Source of the DNA: DASQYE01 sp036389675
Lineage (GTDB): Bacteria > Acidobacteriota > Blastocatellia > Pyrinomonadales > Pyrinomonadaceae
Length of the DNA stretch: 64,000 nt
Direction of reading: 5' to 3'
Assembly (NCBI GenBank): GCA_036389675.1
Contig: DASVWI010000018.1
Location: 65,246 to 129,245, forward strand
In this document: piece after piece, positions 18,201 to 26,898 of the stretch
Numbering within the stretch: position 1 is the first letter of the stretch
Layout: each line of letters opens with the position of its first letter
Program-made: the position numbers and the translations under genes
Notes under the pieces: generated by a model
Databases searched by the model: none
Seen by the model: only the letters and a program-made list of their open reading frames with translations
What the model was told of the DNA's origin: nothing

Positions 18201-18632
18201 GCCTGACTCAGCCTGGTAGAGTGTGCCGCCGAGAAATTCTATCGCCTGATAATTGAAGATGACGTCGGCGTCTTCCCACGCCCTCACGATGTGCGAGACC
18301 GGGCCCTCGCAGAGCGAGAGCGCGAAGGTCTTCGTGTATGAGAAATTGTTCTGCGCAGGTGTGGGCTCAGAGTGTCCGCCACCGCCTTTTCCTCCGGAGG
18401 AGCCGGGCGTGTGTGTGACATGCTCCTGCGTAACCGTATGATCGATGAGGTTTCCGGCCAGACGCACGAGCCCGTAGATGCGCGGTTTGAATCCATTCTC
18501 CTCAGAAGTCTGAATGCGAATATCATCAAAGCGTCCGACATCCACCGGCTTCTGCTTCGGCTTGCTGGTGAAGGCATTTTCGAGAAGCACACTGCCGACC
18601 GTAATTGCCGCTAAGATTGCGAGCTGTGCCAT
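15273..18632 (-). CDS. Tail tip / host-specificity protein (J-like) with inserted CBM-like domain
   Basis: This 1119-residue tail tip protein is the phage part that contacts the cell surface. A hydrophobic N-terminus leads into DIRIQTSEENGFKPRIYGLVRLAG, then a Gly/His-rich loop and FSYTKTFALSLCEGP, as in tail-tip attachment proteins. At about residues 138-262 a separate module is inserted (YQAESGTNTRTGG...GWYRIRLSYMSSG...DIDALRLVAL). It resembles carbohydrate-binding modules of the CBM6/35 type. The rest follows the phage-tail/J pattern with fibronectin-like C-terminal domains. Order in the operon is DUF2460, DUF2163, NlpC/P60, then this. Confidence 0.85.
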   Translation of the reverse strand: MAQLAILAAITVGSVLLENAFTSKPKQKPVDVGRFDDIRIQTSEENGFKPRIYGLVRLAGNLIDHTVTQEHVTHTPGSSGGKGGGGHSEPTPAQNNFSYTKTFALSLCEGPVSHIVRAWEDADVIFNYQAIEFLGGTLYQAESGTNTRTGGASVVSQANCSGGAKVTGISNGGSLRFNNVVAAGPGWYRIRLSYMSSGVRIAKMSINGGAAEVITFPSTGSDQVLGVLQLDLELNNGANTLRFYNDAGEEGPDIDALRLVALTDPYAGDGPGDVTGGINDYLDYPNNPHNPSHFYNHMPLIDQTGMAETRLLSGGQAPFRFYRGTEDQLQDPALVALHGAANTPAYRGTATVVFEEYQVKNGRLGNFTFLVEQGMHDLSEIVANEYSLAGLPASRLDVSQLADTWVEGYVVDTRKQTADIINDLQLWFDFDVVDVDGLVRAVRRGGVPVLSIPEAELSAHEFGSERPLGPVRTVYANEQELPRQVDVAYLDPGKEYHTGVQPAQRGVGNSLEPVSLSFPIVSDADTAQQVGLRYLYGKHLARTPREWEAGPKYAHLIPTDIVELVLTGTTHQLRITNQQQALLGLGKYKGLPEKTSVYTQVMGGYSGGGSEQRPTEFPANTMLWMGDLPPLRLEDDALGYYVAVCPAGAGNWRGAHLRKEVFADEYHRVTSFDRAAIMGHVEGVLPSVSDLTAVDRTSEVFINLLYGTLESREESELMEQAVNVAVMGTGQNMEVIQFSEAIPETPTAPYVARYRVRTFLRGRFGTEYAMAGHTDGEPFVLLTDAVKFRREEPTAIQATTKFKAVTVAQAERDAAEYEFYFTGKSLQPLSPANLRGRRDSRGGLLIEFEPRTRAGGGLRPNSNSPTGEEKEEYRVEILSADWSTVLRTMPVYVGTPLAAALESRNYKFIEITGNSLSLGSPIDDTKPPFKARSLQSISQAGNFIEATLSIPSNAVSFSAANFGVIPADEPWRTLFSAIVPEVPLAVSLSTGLGPDDYYLTVYEAGVSTGISLLVPPDPRVRFTFSGTELRVYYNWTGLGSSPLYSITIPDRYPFHAFAAAVNDYAAVKDMFMTTIPYPKTLYSHAQQVKDFGSVQESVNVRVYQMSTLVGAGQKTEGIL

Positions 18633-18635
18633 TTG

Positions 18636-19082
18636 CTAATCGACGACCTCCCGAAATTCGAAGGCGTTGGTAATGTATCTTTGCCAGCGCCTCAAAGGTT
18701 CTTCGATGACATGCCCATCTCCCTGGCTCGGCTCGTACGCATGGATGATCAGAGGCTCATACAATCCACTGACAATGATCCCGCAGTGGCGCGGCCACTT
18801 TTCACGAGGGAACTGAATCAACGCGACGTCGGCCCGGCGTATGTCCGCGATCGCCTTCTCGTCCATCTCGGCGGCGAGGCCCCGGTAGAGTTCTCCCTCT
18901 TTCGGCATCCGGGGATATTTGCGCACCGGCGGCACTCTGCCTGTGAGCCGCTGAGCGACGACCTCGATCAGCCCACGACAGTCGATGCCGACATCAGGGT
19001 TATTCCCCTGGTGACGCCACGGTACGCCGAGCAGCCTGCGCGCCTCGTCTTCGACCATCTGTCTTGTGATCACCGTTTCCAT
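18636..19082 (-). CDS. Phage tail NlpC/P60 family peptidase
   Basis: This 148-residue cysteine peptidase of the NlpC/P60 fold is the gpK-like tail component thought to cut peptidoglycan cross-links during DNA injection. Catalytic Cys is in GIDCRGLIEVV, and the His is in RHCGIIVSG; a further His lies in LIIHAYEP. It lacks a signal peptide, as expected for a virion-carried enzyme. It is packed 3 bp from the J-like gene. Confidence 0.85.
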   Translation of the reverse strand: METVITRQMVEDEARRLLGVPWRHQGNNPDVGIDCRGLIEVVAQRLTGRVPPVRKYPRMPKEGELYRGLAAEMDEKAIADIRRADVALIQFPREKWPRHCGIIVSGLYEPLIIHAYEPSQGDGHVIEEPLRRWQRYITNAFEFREVVD

Positions 19083-19085
19083 CTT

Positions 19086-19991
19086 CTACGTCGCTCGATT
19101 GATCCGATTTGCCGCTTCTATACCGGGAATCTCCGGGTAGCCGCAGAAGTTGATGATGTTGTCGCGCTCCACACAGCTCGCTTTCGTGCCGTCACAGCCC
19201 TCGACGGCCACGAACGTGTCGCCCACCTGGATGAGCTCCGCCATCTCCAGTTGCAGCACGATCTCTTTCGTCGCCGGATCCCAGGACTTGATCTCCATCT
19301 GTCGTCCCGCGTTGGCTCCACCCGTCCACTTCACCTTTCCGTTCTGATAGGTAAATGTGACGGCCAGCGCTGACGCTCTGAAAGTGTCCTGTGAGCCGCC
19401 CGTGGTGACAGTGCCTGCGCGCGTCAGCGCCGTGATGTCTTTCTTACAGCGTGGGCCGCCATAGTCGGACGCGGCATCGCACTTCGCCATGTAGAGGCGC
19501 CCGACCTGCTGGTTCGCTTTCGAAGACCAGGGGCGCGCAGAAGCCGTGAAGAGCGGCCCCTCGTTGTTGAGCTCTCCCAGGGGGCCGGAGAAGAAGATCA
19601 TCTCGCCCATCTTCAGAGCCTTGTAATTGACGATGAAGACCTCGAACTCGGCGGAGTTGAAATCTCCGGCGGCGATTTTCTCTTCCGTGATGTCGACATC
19701 GTCGAAGACCGCTTCGAGCTCAAGCCCCGCGCTTCCCTGCCCCGCCTCCGTATCCACGACCGTTGGCTTGACTCCGCCCGATCTCTTGAAGACGACGCCC
19801 GGATGGCCGGCAAGCTCCAGATCACTCGTGTGAGAAGTAGCGCCATAAACTTTCCCGGGGATGAGTTGCCCGGCCTGATCCACGAGCGAGAGCTTCCAGC
19901 ACACGGCGGGCGTAAGGCCCCTGCCGCCAAAGTGAGCGATCAGATCAGTGGGCCCATAGGGCGATAGGTAATAACGAACACTCTTCGGCAT
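19086..19991 (-). CDS. Phage tail protein, DUF2163 / BR0599 family
   Basis: This 301-residue protein belongs to the GTA-like tail-tip family that has a beta-rich N-terminal domain and a Cys-containing C-terminal domain. Cysteines recur as AKCDAASDYGGPRCKK, EGCDGTKASCVER and NFCGYPEIPG, typical of BR0599 proteins and probably metal-binding. The ATG at 19991 lies 1 bp after the upstream stop and is preferred to a TTG seven codons earlier. Position between DUF2460 and NlpC/P60 matches the conserved order. Confidence 0.85.
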   Translation of the reverse strand: MPKSVRYYLSPYGPTDLIAHFGGRGLTPAVCWKLSLVDQAGQLIPGKVYGATSHTSDLELAGHPGVVFKRSGGVKPTVVDTEAGQGSAGLELEAVFDDVDITEEKIAAGDFNSAEFEVFIVNYKALKMGEMIFFSGPLGELNNEGPLFTASARPWSSKANQQVGRLYMAKCDAASDYGGPRCKKDITALTRAGTVTTGGSQDTFRASALAVTFTYQNGKVKWTGGANAGRQMEIKSWDPATKEIVLQLEMAELIQVGDTFVAVEGCDGTKASCVERDNIINFCGYPEIPGIEAANRINRAT

Positions 19992-19992
19992 C

Positions 19993-20658
19993 TCAGGCGT
20001 CCCTGTCCTCAATCAAAAGAATGTCAGGTATGGGTCCGCCGCCGCGATCGACGACGTACTCGCCAGTATCTGGATCCTTGACCATCAGCAGCATGAACTC
20101 GTCTACGGGAAGCTTGTCTTCGGTAAAGCGCACGGCAACGAAGAAACGGCCCGTCCATTCGAGGACGGCATTGAGTGCCGGGGCAGTCACAAAGGTTATT
20201 TTTCCCGTGAGGTAATTGATCGTGTAGTGGAGACCCTCTGTCTTCTCCAACCCGTCGACGAAGATGCTGACAGTTCCCTGCTCCGGCTTGGTGATCACTC
20301 TTTGGTCGGTGTTGTAGGCATCGACGTAGTTCTTACGGAGCTGGAATATCTTGGTCGTGCCGTCGCCCGTTCCAAAGACGCCCTCCTGCGGCTCGTCCTG
20401 CCCGACTTCGTAATCGACCAGGTCACGAATGAGAAAAGACCTGGCGCGGCCTTTGCGCCGTCTATGAAATGAGTACAATTCCCTCAAATCCTTCAAAGAG
20501 CGGATGCCGTGCGCGGCGTTGACCTCCACCCGTCCTTCATCCCAGTTGGCGATGCGTACCTCGGACCCGTTGCCTTCCTCGATAATGGTCGTGTTGAACG
20601 ACACTGTGGAAGTCCCGCTTTGCACCGATAGTGGATACCTGATGGCGTCGAATGTCAT
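19993..20658 (-). CDS. Phage distal tail protein, DUF2460 family
   Basis: This 221-residue protein has family features RNGSEVRIANWDEGR-like text (GNGSEVRIANWDEGRVEVN), LRELYSFHRRRKGRARSFLIRD, DGTTKIFQLRKNY and FFVAVRFTEDKLPVD. The family, known from gene transfer agents and siphophages, forms the distal-tail hub joining the tube to the tip. It starts 5 bp after the tape-measure stop. Confidence 0.85.
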   Translation of the reverse strand: MTFDAIRYPLSVQSGTSTVSFNTTIIEEGNGSEVRIANWDEGRVEVNAAHGIRSLKDLRELYSFHRRRKGRARSFLIRDLVDYEVGQDEPQEGVFGTGDGTTKIFQLRKNYVDAYNTDQRVITKPEQGTVSIFVDGLEKTEGLHYTINYLTGKITFVTAPALNAVLEWTGRFFVAVRFTEDKLPVDEFMLLMVKDPDTGEYVVDRGGGPIPDILLIEDRDA

Positions 20659-20663
20659 AAGCC

Positions 20664-23600
20664 TTATGTCGTTTGTGGTGAAAAGCGCGCGAACCCGCGG
20701 CGAGTGGCGCGCGCCAGCTCTCTTTCATGCACGCCACGCGCTTCCTTGAAGCTCTTCGCGTCGGGAGTGACAAAAGTATTCTTCTGTGTAAATTGAATGA
20801 CCTGGCCCGCTCCATTCACAGCCTGAGGTTCGGGCAGAGTTGCACCGACCAGGCCGCCCGAAGCGAACCTGGATTGAGGCAGCCGCCCAAACGAGTTGAT
20901 ATAGCGGAGGACGCCGACCCCCACACTGCGCACGGAACGAGCCTTGACGACGAACTCTCGTTTCGAGAGCCACGCGGGAATCGAATCCGAGGTCTCCGTT
21001 CCGGGACCGTCAACTAATCCGCCTGAAGCTCTTCTGGTTTTGAGAGTGGGCGGTTGTCTTGCCTCTTCGCCGCCGCTTTTCGCTCCGCTTCCTTTAGAGC
21101 CCAGAGACTGACCAAAAGCTTGAAGACCTGCCGTCAACAATTTCCCAATTAAAGAGACTTCCGGCGGCGCTGTGTTGTATATGGCAGCGATAATGTTTCT
21201 CGTACCTTCAACAACCCGGTCTAATCCTGTGCTTGTTTGATTTGCGCCATCGTCTATTGAATGCACCGTCTTGCCAGCGCCGAAGTCAATATGATTTGCG
21301 ATGAACGAGCCCACAACTTCAAACGCTTTGCTGCTATCCTCTGAGCCGATGCCTTTTTCGTTTCCGAGTGGGACACCAGTAGTATCCAGTGGGCCTGACT
21401 GCTTACTGCCGCCGCCGAAGATGCCTTTGAAAATAGTGCCCAGAATGCCGCCCAGGACTCCGCCGAGCCCTCCGCCCTGCTGTTGCTGTTGCCCGGGGAG
21501 TTGGACGCCGAAGACCTTGGCCAGGAGTTTGAGCAGCTCGCTCTCGATGAGCATGAGCGCCATCTGCTTGAGCATGTCGGCGAAGCCGCGCACGATCTCT
21601 TTGAAGAATCCTTTGAAGCCCTCGTCGAGGCCACGCTGGACTGCCGATTGAAATATCTGCGTGAGCTGGCTCGCGACCTGCTTCAGGTTGTCGATGATGC
21701 GCCGGCGGCGCTCTTCTTCGGCCCGCGCCTGGATGCGCGTCAATTCGTCTTCGTGGCGCTGCTGTGCGATCTGGCGCTTGACCTGGATCGCGTCATACAG
21801 GCGATTGAGCTCTTCGAGACCCTCGGCACGCTTGATGCCCTCATCGAATTCACGCGCGATGGCTTCGAGCGCATTCTTGTGCCGAAGGATCTCATCCGCA
21901 ACGTCGTGCTCGATCTGCGCGCGCATGATGCGGTCGCGGCTCTCGCCGAGGCGCTCCATGTCATCGATGCGCGCCTGCCCGACTTCGAGTGCATCCCTCG
22001 TGTTCTGGTCCTCGAGTTCCCGCAGGTGCTCGACGAAAGCGCGCCGCTCTTCCAGTTCGCGCCGACGCGCGGTAGCGATGCGTCGCTCTACCTCTTCAAC
22101 CTTTGCGCCCCGCTCTACTTCTAACAGCCCCAGCTCGCCGTTGATCTTTTTCTGTTCCTCGAGGTTTTGTCCTGCGCGCTCAAGCTCCTGTCGCAGGAGC
22201 AGCTTCTTCCGATCTAAAGCCGCCAGCTCAATATCGCCGATCAGAGATTCGGCAGTTTTCGTGCTCAACACTCTCTGGTCCGCCAAGTCTTGTATGCGCT
22301 CAATCCGCTGGCGTCCAACCGTGTCGTATATCTCAAGGAGCCTTCGCTCGCGCTCCCGCGTAGCCTCTAATTCTTTGTTCTTAGCGTCCTGTTCAATGCG
22401 TCTTATTGCGCGATCTTTTTCGTCCTGCAACTCAACCAGCTGCTGGTCTAATTCCGCCTGCTTGCCCGCATCGACCAGACGCTTTTGGGCATTGATGGCG
22501 TCTCGTTTGGCTTCAAAACGCTTCTGCTCTGCCGCCTTTTCTTTCACTACAAAATCTCGTAGCGAAATCAACCTTTTGTTATATTCATTCTCCGCTTTCT
22601 CCGTCTCATTCCTGTAGATCCGCTCGGCCTCGCGCGCGAGTAGCTCCAGTTGACGAATGCGCTCCTGGTTGGCCTTATCGGATTTTGAGCCTTTGCCGCC
22701 TGCAGGCGCTGTCGGAACGCCCGAGGCCGTGATGGCCGGAGTGAGCCCGCCCAGACTCTTTTGTTTGCCTTCACCGGTGCTCTTGATCCCCTCCGCCTTG
22801 GCAGACGCGAAGCCGAGAGCGCCGGCGATCCCCTGAGCGACGAGGAGCGCTCCGCGTAAACTTGCGAGAAACGATCCGCCGACAATCGTCGACATCGCCT
22901 GAAAGCTGAAAGCGATGGATTTGGTCAGAACCTCCAGCTGCAGCAGAGTAAAGTTGATCAGGATCACGCCGACGCGAATCAACTCCATCGCCGCTTTCGA
23001 GGCCAGGAACCCGGCTGTCACGCGCACCAGGGTGGCCGCGATCTGCACCAGGTGCGAGCCCGTCTCTGCCATCAGGTCCAGAATCTGGTTGATCTGTGTA
23101 CGGTTCTCATCGATGAAGCGCGAGATCGATTTCACGCCATTGATGACGAACTGAATAAAATCACCCGCGACCCCGATGGCGCGCACAAAGAGACCGTCGA
23201 TTAAGTCGGAGAGAGCGGTGAAGGAGCGGTCGAGCCTGGCGTTCTTAAAGTCGAACAGCTGCGGCAGGAGGTTCTTAAATCTCTCTTTGAGCGCGTTGAA
23301 GGCGCGCTCCGTGGCTTGACCGGCGAAGACGTTGAAGGCTTCCTGGAGATTTGAAGTGAGCCCGCTGAAGGAGAGCGCCGCCTGGTCGCCCGCTTTTTTG
23401 AACTGCTCCAGTCTTTTACCAAGTTCCTCGGCGAGCGTGCCCTGCTGCTTCCACTGCTTGACCATCTTCTCGCTGATGCCCAGCGCTTTGGCGATCCGCG
23501 CGTTGTTATCAATGTTGCCTTCGAGGATAGCGCGCACTTCCTGGTTGAGCTGGTTGAAGGGCACGCCCATCGCACCGGCGGCCTGCGTGATCTGGATGAC

Positions 23601-24542
23601 GATCTCGCGAACCTGATCGAGCGAGAGCCCGGCGGAGAGGCCGGGGCCGATGGCGGATTGAAACGCCGGAGCGATCTCTTCGAAGGTCGCCGTCGTTTCG
23701 ATGGCATCGACCTTCAGTTTCTCCAACTGATCACCGGCAAGCTGGAGCGCTGCGGTGAGCTTGTCCGCGCCCTCGATCTTGATGCCGCTGGCTCCACGTA
23801 GCTCCGCCAGGCTCGCGATCAAACTCGCGATGCCCAGCTTCGTCTGCTCCAGATTTGAGTTGTAATCGACGCCGAATCTGAGGAGCGGCAGAAGCGCCAC
23901 AGTCAGCGCCGCCACGCCGACAGTGGCCAGAAGTCCTAATCCGGCGACGAGAGCGAAGACGGCGGCCCCCAGTGCGACAACGCCCGCGGTGAGCCCTGTA
24001 ACGGCCAGCCCCGTGGTGCCGAGCGCCGCGCCTGCTCCGCCGAGACCGGGGATCAGCCCTGTGATCTTGCCGCCCACATCGCCCAGCACGTCGCCGAGCG
24101 CACTGAAACCGCCTTTGACGGCTGCGCCGACCTGCGTGGCCAGTTCTGTCCCCTTCTCCACGACAGCAGAGATCGCGCCACGCACTCCTCCTACTTTCTG
24201 AACCAGCCCCGACGCGGCAGAGCTGATCTTGTCGAAGGTGAGTCCTATATCCTTGGCGAGCTTGATAGCCTCCAGACCTTTGACAACGACGCCCAAGAAC
24301 GTGCCTAATTTTTGGAGCTTGCTCGGCTCGACCTTCTCGACCGCGGCGGAGAGATTACGAATCTCCCCTGCGAGCTGTCGGACTTCGCTCGTGTGCTGTT
24401 TGGAAAAGGATTTATCGAGTGAGATGCCCTGCGCATTGGTGGTGCGCAGGGTCTGGATGGCGCGGGATAACGCGCGCACGTCGTCGAGGCCCTTGACGAG
24501 TGCGGCGATTTTGACTTTTATTTCCTGATCGAGCTCTGACAT
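20664..24542 (-). CDS. Phage tail tape measure protein
   Basis: This 1292-residue protein fixes tail length and passes into the cell envelope. A helical N-terminus leads to a long Gly/Ala/Leu hydrophobic block at about 165-225 (GAGAALGTTGLAVTGLTAG...). A very long charged coiled coil rich in Glu, Arg and Gln lies at about 630-960. The C-terminal motif VDGPGTETSDSIPAWLSK followed by REFVV is shared by many tape measures. At about 0.15 nm per residue a tail close to 190 nm is inferred. It begins 8 bp after the frameshifted end of the tail chaperone gene. Confidence 0.92.
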   Translation of the reverse strand: MSELDQEIKVKIAALVKGLDDVRALSRAIQTLRTTNAQGISLDKSFSKQHTSEVRQLAGEIRNLSAAVEKVEPSKLQKLGTFLGVVVKGLEAIKLAKDIGLTFDKISSAASGLVQKVGGVRGAISAVVEKGTELATQVGAAVKGGFSALGDVLGDVGGKITGLIPGLGGAGAALGTTGLAVTGLTAGVVALGAAVFALVAGLGLLATVGVAALTVALLPLLRFGVDYNSNLEQTKLGIASLIASLAELRGASGIKIEGADKLTAALQLAGDQLEKLKVDAIETTATFEEIAPAFQSAIGPGLSAGLSLDQVREIVIQITQAAGAMGVPFNQLNQEVRAILEGNIDNNARIAKALGISEKMVKQWKQQGTLAEELGKRLEQFKKAGDQAALSFSGLTSNLQEAFNVFAGQATERAFNALKERFKNLLPQLFDFKNARLDRSFTALSDLIDGLFVRAIGVAGDFIQFVINGVKSISRFIDENRTQINQILDLMAETGSHLVQIAATLVRVTAGFLASKAAMELIRVGVILINFTLLQLEVLTKSIAFSFQAMSTIVGGSFLASLRGALLVAQGIAGALGFASAKAEGIKSTGEGKQKSLGGLTPAITASGVPTAPAGGKGSKSDKANQERIRQLELLAREAERIYRNETEKAENEYNKRLISLRDFVVKEKAAEQKRFEAKRDAINAQKRLVDAGKQAELDQQLVELQDEKDRAIRRIEQDAKNKELEATRERERRLLEIYDTVGRQRIERIQDLADQRVLSTKTAESLIGDIELAALDRKKLLLRQELERAGQNLEEQKKINGELGLLEVERGAKVEEVERRIATARRRELEERRAFVEHLRELEDQNTRDALEVGQARIDDMERLGESRDRIMRAQIEHDVADEILRHKNALEAIAREFDEGIKRAEGLEELNRLYDAIQVKRQIAQQRHEDELTRIQARAEEERRRRIIDNLKQVASQLTQIFQSAVQRGLDEGFKGFFKEIVRGFADMLKQMALMLIESELLKLLAKVFGVQLPGQQQQQGGGLGGVLGGILGTIFKGIFGGGSKQSGPLDTTGVPLGNEKGIGSEDSSKAFEVVGSFIANHIDFGAGKTVHSIDDGANQTSTGLDRVVEGTRNIIAAIYNTAPPEVSLIGKLLTAGLQAFGQSLGSKGSGAKSGGEEARQPPTLKTRRASGGLVDGPGTETSDSIPAWLSKREFVVKARSVRSVGVGVLRYINSFGRLPQSRFASGGLVGATLPEPQAVNGAGQVIQFTQKNTFVTPDAKSFKEARGVHERELARATRRGFARFSPQTT

Positions 24543-24550
24543 CGGGCCCC

Positions 24551-25185
24551 TTACGTGAGAAGTGTCCTGGCGAACTCTTCAACCGCCTTCGCCTCGCCCC
24601 ACATGCCGAGCCTCGTAATTTCGAGCTGTAGCAGGAGGCGCTGGCGTTCTCTGTCCGCAGCCGCCTCTGAAAAAGCCTTTAGCTGGGCGAGGCTGTACTC
24701 ACGGACGGCGTCGAGGGAGTGGCCGTTGGCGATGAGTTGTTCGACAGTAGCTGCCCAACCTGCGGGAACAGCTCCTCGATGGTCGTCCAGAGGGGACTGA
24801 ATGCCTCCGTCATCGCCCCCTGGTTCTCCACGAAAAAATCCAGATTCACCTTGAAGACCGCGCCGAACAGGTTGGCAGCATCAACGAGGTTGAGCTTGTT
24901 GATCGTCTCGCTGGGCAGGGCCGTGGCGATCTGAAGCATCCGCAGCGCCGGAGCGCCGCCGCGGAGCATGATCTTGATCGGATCAACATTCTGAAGAATC
25001 TTGCCAGTCAGATCTTTCACTTCCACGACGCCGCGCTCACGCAGCTCGTCAATACAGTCGAGCACGTCGGCGAACTGCCGCAGCACAAGAGGAGAGAGGG
25101 AGATCGTCTTGTCGTCGATGACGATCTCCTCGCGATACGTACCGATTGCTCGCGCGAGCTTCGCGCCTGGTTTTTCTTTCTGCAC
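24551..25185 (-). CDS. Tail assembly chaperone, full-length product by -1 frameshift (G-T type)
   Basis: This frameshift product joins the first 118 codons of the 168-aa chaperone to an open -1 frame. A classical slippery heptamer T_TTT_TTC lies in frame at 24838-24832 (codons GAT TTT TTC). After slipping, the -1 frame is open to TAA at 24553-24551 and reads sensibly (GWAATVEQLIANGHSLDAVR, then EYSLAQLKAFSEAA and a charged helix). This ends just before the tape measure start. Such G/G-T pairs are standard in siphophages: the two forms coat the tape measure during tail assembly. Confidence 0.85.
24679..25185 (-). CDS. Tail assembly chaperone, short form (G type)
   Basis: This is the 168-residue in-frame product (MQKEKPGAKLARAIGTYREE...) containing LSPLVLRQFADVLDCIDEL and LNLVDAANLFGAVFKVNLDFF. 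Its last 30 residues become Ser/Thr/Pro-rich (SSPTATPSTPSVSTASPS), which is what one expects where the in-frame copy is just the overlapped shadow of the -1 frame. It lies between the major tail protein and the tape measure, the usual position. Confidence 0.85.
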   Translation of the reverse strand: MQKEKPGAKLARAIGTYREEIVIDDKTISLSPLVLRQFADVLDCIDELRERGVVEVKDLTGKILQNVDPIKIMLRGGAPALRMLQIATALPSETINKLNLVDAANLFGAVFKVNLDFFVENQGAMTEAFSPLWTTIEELFPQVGQLLSNNSSPTATPSTPSVSTASPS

Positions 25186-25230
25186 TGCTTCGTCAACCTT
25201 TCAAAGAGAGAGTTAGTCAGACACCGCTTC

Positions 25231-26013
25231 TTAGAGCGGATCGTCCACGTAGACCCAGCGTCCGAATCCGCCGAAGGCCGTGTTGTCCACCCGCGTCGAG
25301 TCGCGCAGCACATCGCCTTCGATCTCGAACGAACTGACTTCGGTCGTGATCAGAGCGAGGGATTTCGCCGGGTCGAAGGTGACGCGATAGAACTCTCCAT
25401 CGCCCTTTGCGAATGGACTGCGCGTGGTGTTGAGCCCCTGGAGCCACACGAAATACTCAGGGTTGGTTCCCGTCAGCATCGTCACGGCCTTGGTCAGGGC
25501 GTAGCTGTACTGCGCTTTGAATGGCTGCGTGTAGGAGCCGAGCGAGAGAATCTTGATGAGCCCGCGATCCGCGTCCACGATCTCGTAGTCGGTATCGAGC
25601 ACAAGTGTCGCAGCCGAACCGGCGGAGTCTTTCAGCACGAACGAGGAGACGTTCTTTTTCTGCAAGCGAACGTAGTCACCAACGACGAGCCCGGTCGGAA
25701 AGGTGTCGTAGTTGCTGCCCGAGTAGCTGCCCGACGCCTGGTTAGCGTTCTCACCGGAGAGCAGGAGTCGAAGATTCGCTTGCTGGATGTCGCGCAGCGA
25801 GATCGACATTTTGCCTTTCTTCGCCTTCCGCCGGGTCAACATAGTGAGATCATTGCCGGAGGAGCTTTCCTGCACCTCTTCCTTCTCCACTTCCATGTTG
25901 ACGTCCAGTTTCGGCGTCTCCCCCACGTAGTAGAAGGCCCCCGGATTGCCGTTCGAGTCCCGCAGCGCCATCATGATTTTGCCGCGACCGCTAAAAAGAT
26001 TGTCCTGAAACAT
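25231..26013 (-). CDS. Major tail (tube) protein, probable
   Basis: This 260-residue beta-rich protein (MFQDNLFSGRGKIMMALRDSN...) has features LLLSGENANQASGSY and YRVTFDPAKSLALI. Length, composition and position directly upstream of the tail chaperone and downstream of the tail completion gene fit the tube protein of a long non-contractile tail. No separate sheath gene exists, so the virion should be siphovirus-like. Confidence 0.7.
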   Translation of the reverse strand: MFQDNLFSGRGKIMMALRDSNGNPGAFYYVGETPKLDVNMEVEKEEVQESSSGNDLTMLTRRKAKKGKMSISLRDIQQANLRLLLSGENANQASGSYSGSNYDTFPTGLVVGDYVRLQKKNVSSFVLKDSAGSAATLVLDTDYEIVDADRGLIKILSLGSYTQPFKAQYSYALTKAVTMLTGTNPEYFVWLQGLNTTRSPFAKGDGEFYRVTFDPAKSLALITTEVSSFEIEGDVLRDSTRVDNTAFGGFGRWVYVDDPL

Positions 26014-26038
26014 TGTCTAAACCTCTCTGCTAAATTTG

Positions 26039-26482
26039 TTAGTTGGCCCACCCCATGGTGTCGTACTCGACGACGAATTCCATTCGCGCCCCGCCGAGCC
26101 AGTTGCCTTGCGCGTCCGTCATGATCTGCTCACGGCGCGGCAATGTGCGCGCCGCCAGCCCTCCCCAGGTCGGATCTACTCCGATTGCCTTGACCACGTC
26201 TGCCAGGGCTTTGCGCGCCTCCGTGGCCTGCTCTGCCGACTCCTGGATGACGAGATCGAGAATGACGTTCAGGTGATGCCGGTGCATCAGGCTGTCCTTA
26301 TCGGGCAGCGTGACCTCGTCGACCGGATCACGAAGACTCTGTGCAGGCAGTCCGTCCGCCGGGATTTCCGTCGTCCTCCACTCGTGGACCTGATTGCCTA
26401 TGTTCGTCGCGTAGCCACCGGCGGTCGTGATCGCCGAAAAGCGCGTCTTCATCGCATCGATGATTTGCTGTCGTCTGCTCAT
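26039..26482 (-). CDS. Tail terminator/completion-like protein
   Basis: This 147-residue protein begins MSRRQQIIDAMKTRFSAI and includes DLVIQESAEQATEARKALAD and VDPTWGGLAART. The pattern (N-terminal helix, then strand-rich core with a 'EARKALADVVKAIG' helix) is that of phage tail terminator proteins of the gpU class. It overlaps the head-tail joining gene upstream by 4 bp (ATGA) and is followed by the tube protein. Confidence 0.65.
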   Translation of the reverse strand: MSRRQQIIDAMKTRFSAITTAGGYATNIGNQVHEWRTTEIPADGLPAQSLRDPVDEVTLPDKDSLMHRHHLNVILDLVIQESAEQATEARKALADVVKAIGVDPTWGGLAARTLPRREQIMTDAQGNWLGGARMEFVVEYDTMGWAN

Positions 26483-26784
26483 GGCTTCAGCTTCACTGTG
26501 GAGATGCCAGTGCCGTCCTGGTGCGGCGTACCGATCACGCGGTAAGTGGTCGCCCCGATCGTGACCTTGTAGCCGTCCTTCATATCCGAAACGTCAACGC
26601 TCCGAGCGATGATGAAGGGTGCGTCTGCCTCGACCGTTTCAGCGAACATTTGAGCGTCCTGATTCGGGTCGTTGAAGATCACGTTCGCATTGCGGATCAC
26701 TGTGCCGTTCGACTGCTTCAAAGCAGCGACGACGGCGAACTCTTCTGTATCAAAGAACTGGGTCAGGTCTTCCGCGAATGCCAT
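26479..26784 (-). CDS. Head-tail joining protein, probable
   Basis: This 101-residue protein (MAFAEDLTQFFDTEEFAVVA...) ends with a beta domain GYKVTIGATTYRVIGTPHQD. Short beta proteins of this kind with 'GxTYxVxG' endings are typical of gpFII/stopper-like head-tail joining factors. It lies between the capsid region and the tail terminator, with ATGA coupling to the latter. Confidence 0.65.
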   Translation of the reverse strand: MAFAEDLTQFFDTEEFAVVAALKQSNGTVIRNANVIFNDPNQDAQMFAETVEADAPFIIARSVDVSDMKDGYKVTIGATTYRVIGTPHQDGTGISTVKLKP

Positions 26785-26898
26785 TTGAAAGCGCCCTTCC
26801 CCTGAAAGTGATCCGGGCCGGAGACCCTCCGCAGAAAACCTCAGCGGCTCTCCCCTTCCGCTGTCGAGGTTTCCACTTTTTCCGGCCCGGAAGCCTGA

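Noticed and set aside
18636..19082. NlpC/P60 gene as the phage endolysin
   Set aside because: Its place between DUF2163 and the J-like gene is the conserved position of the tail peptidase, not of a lysis enzyme.
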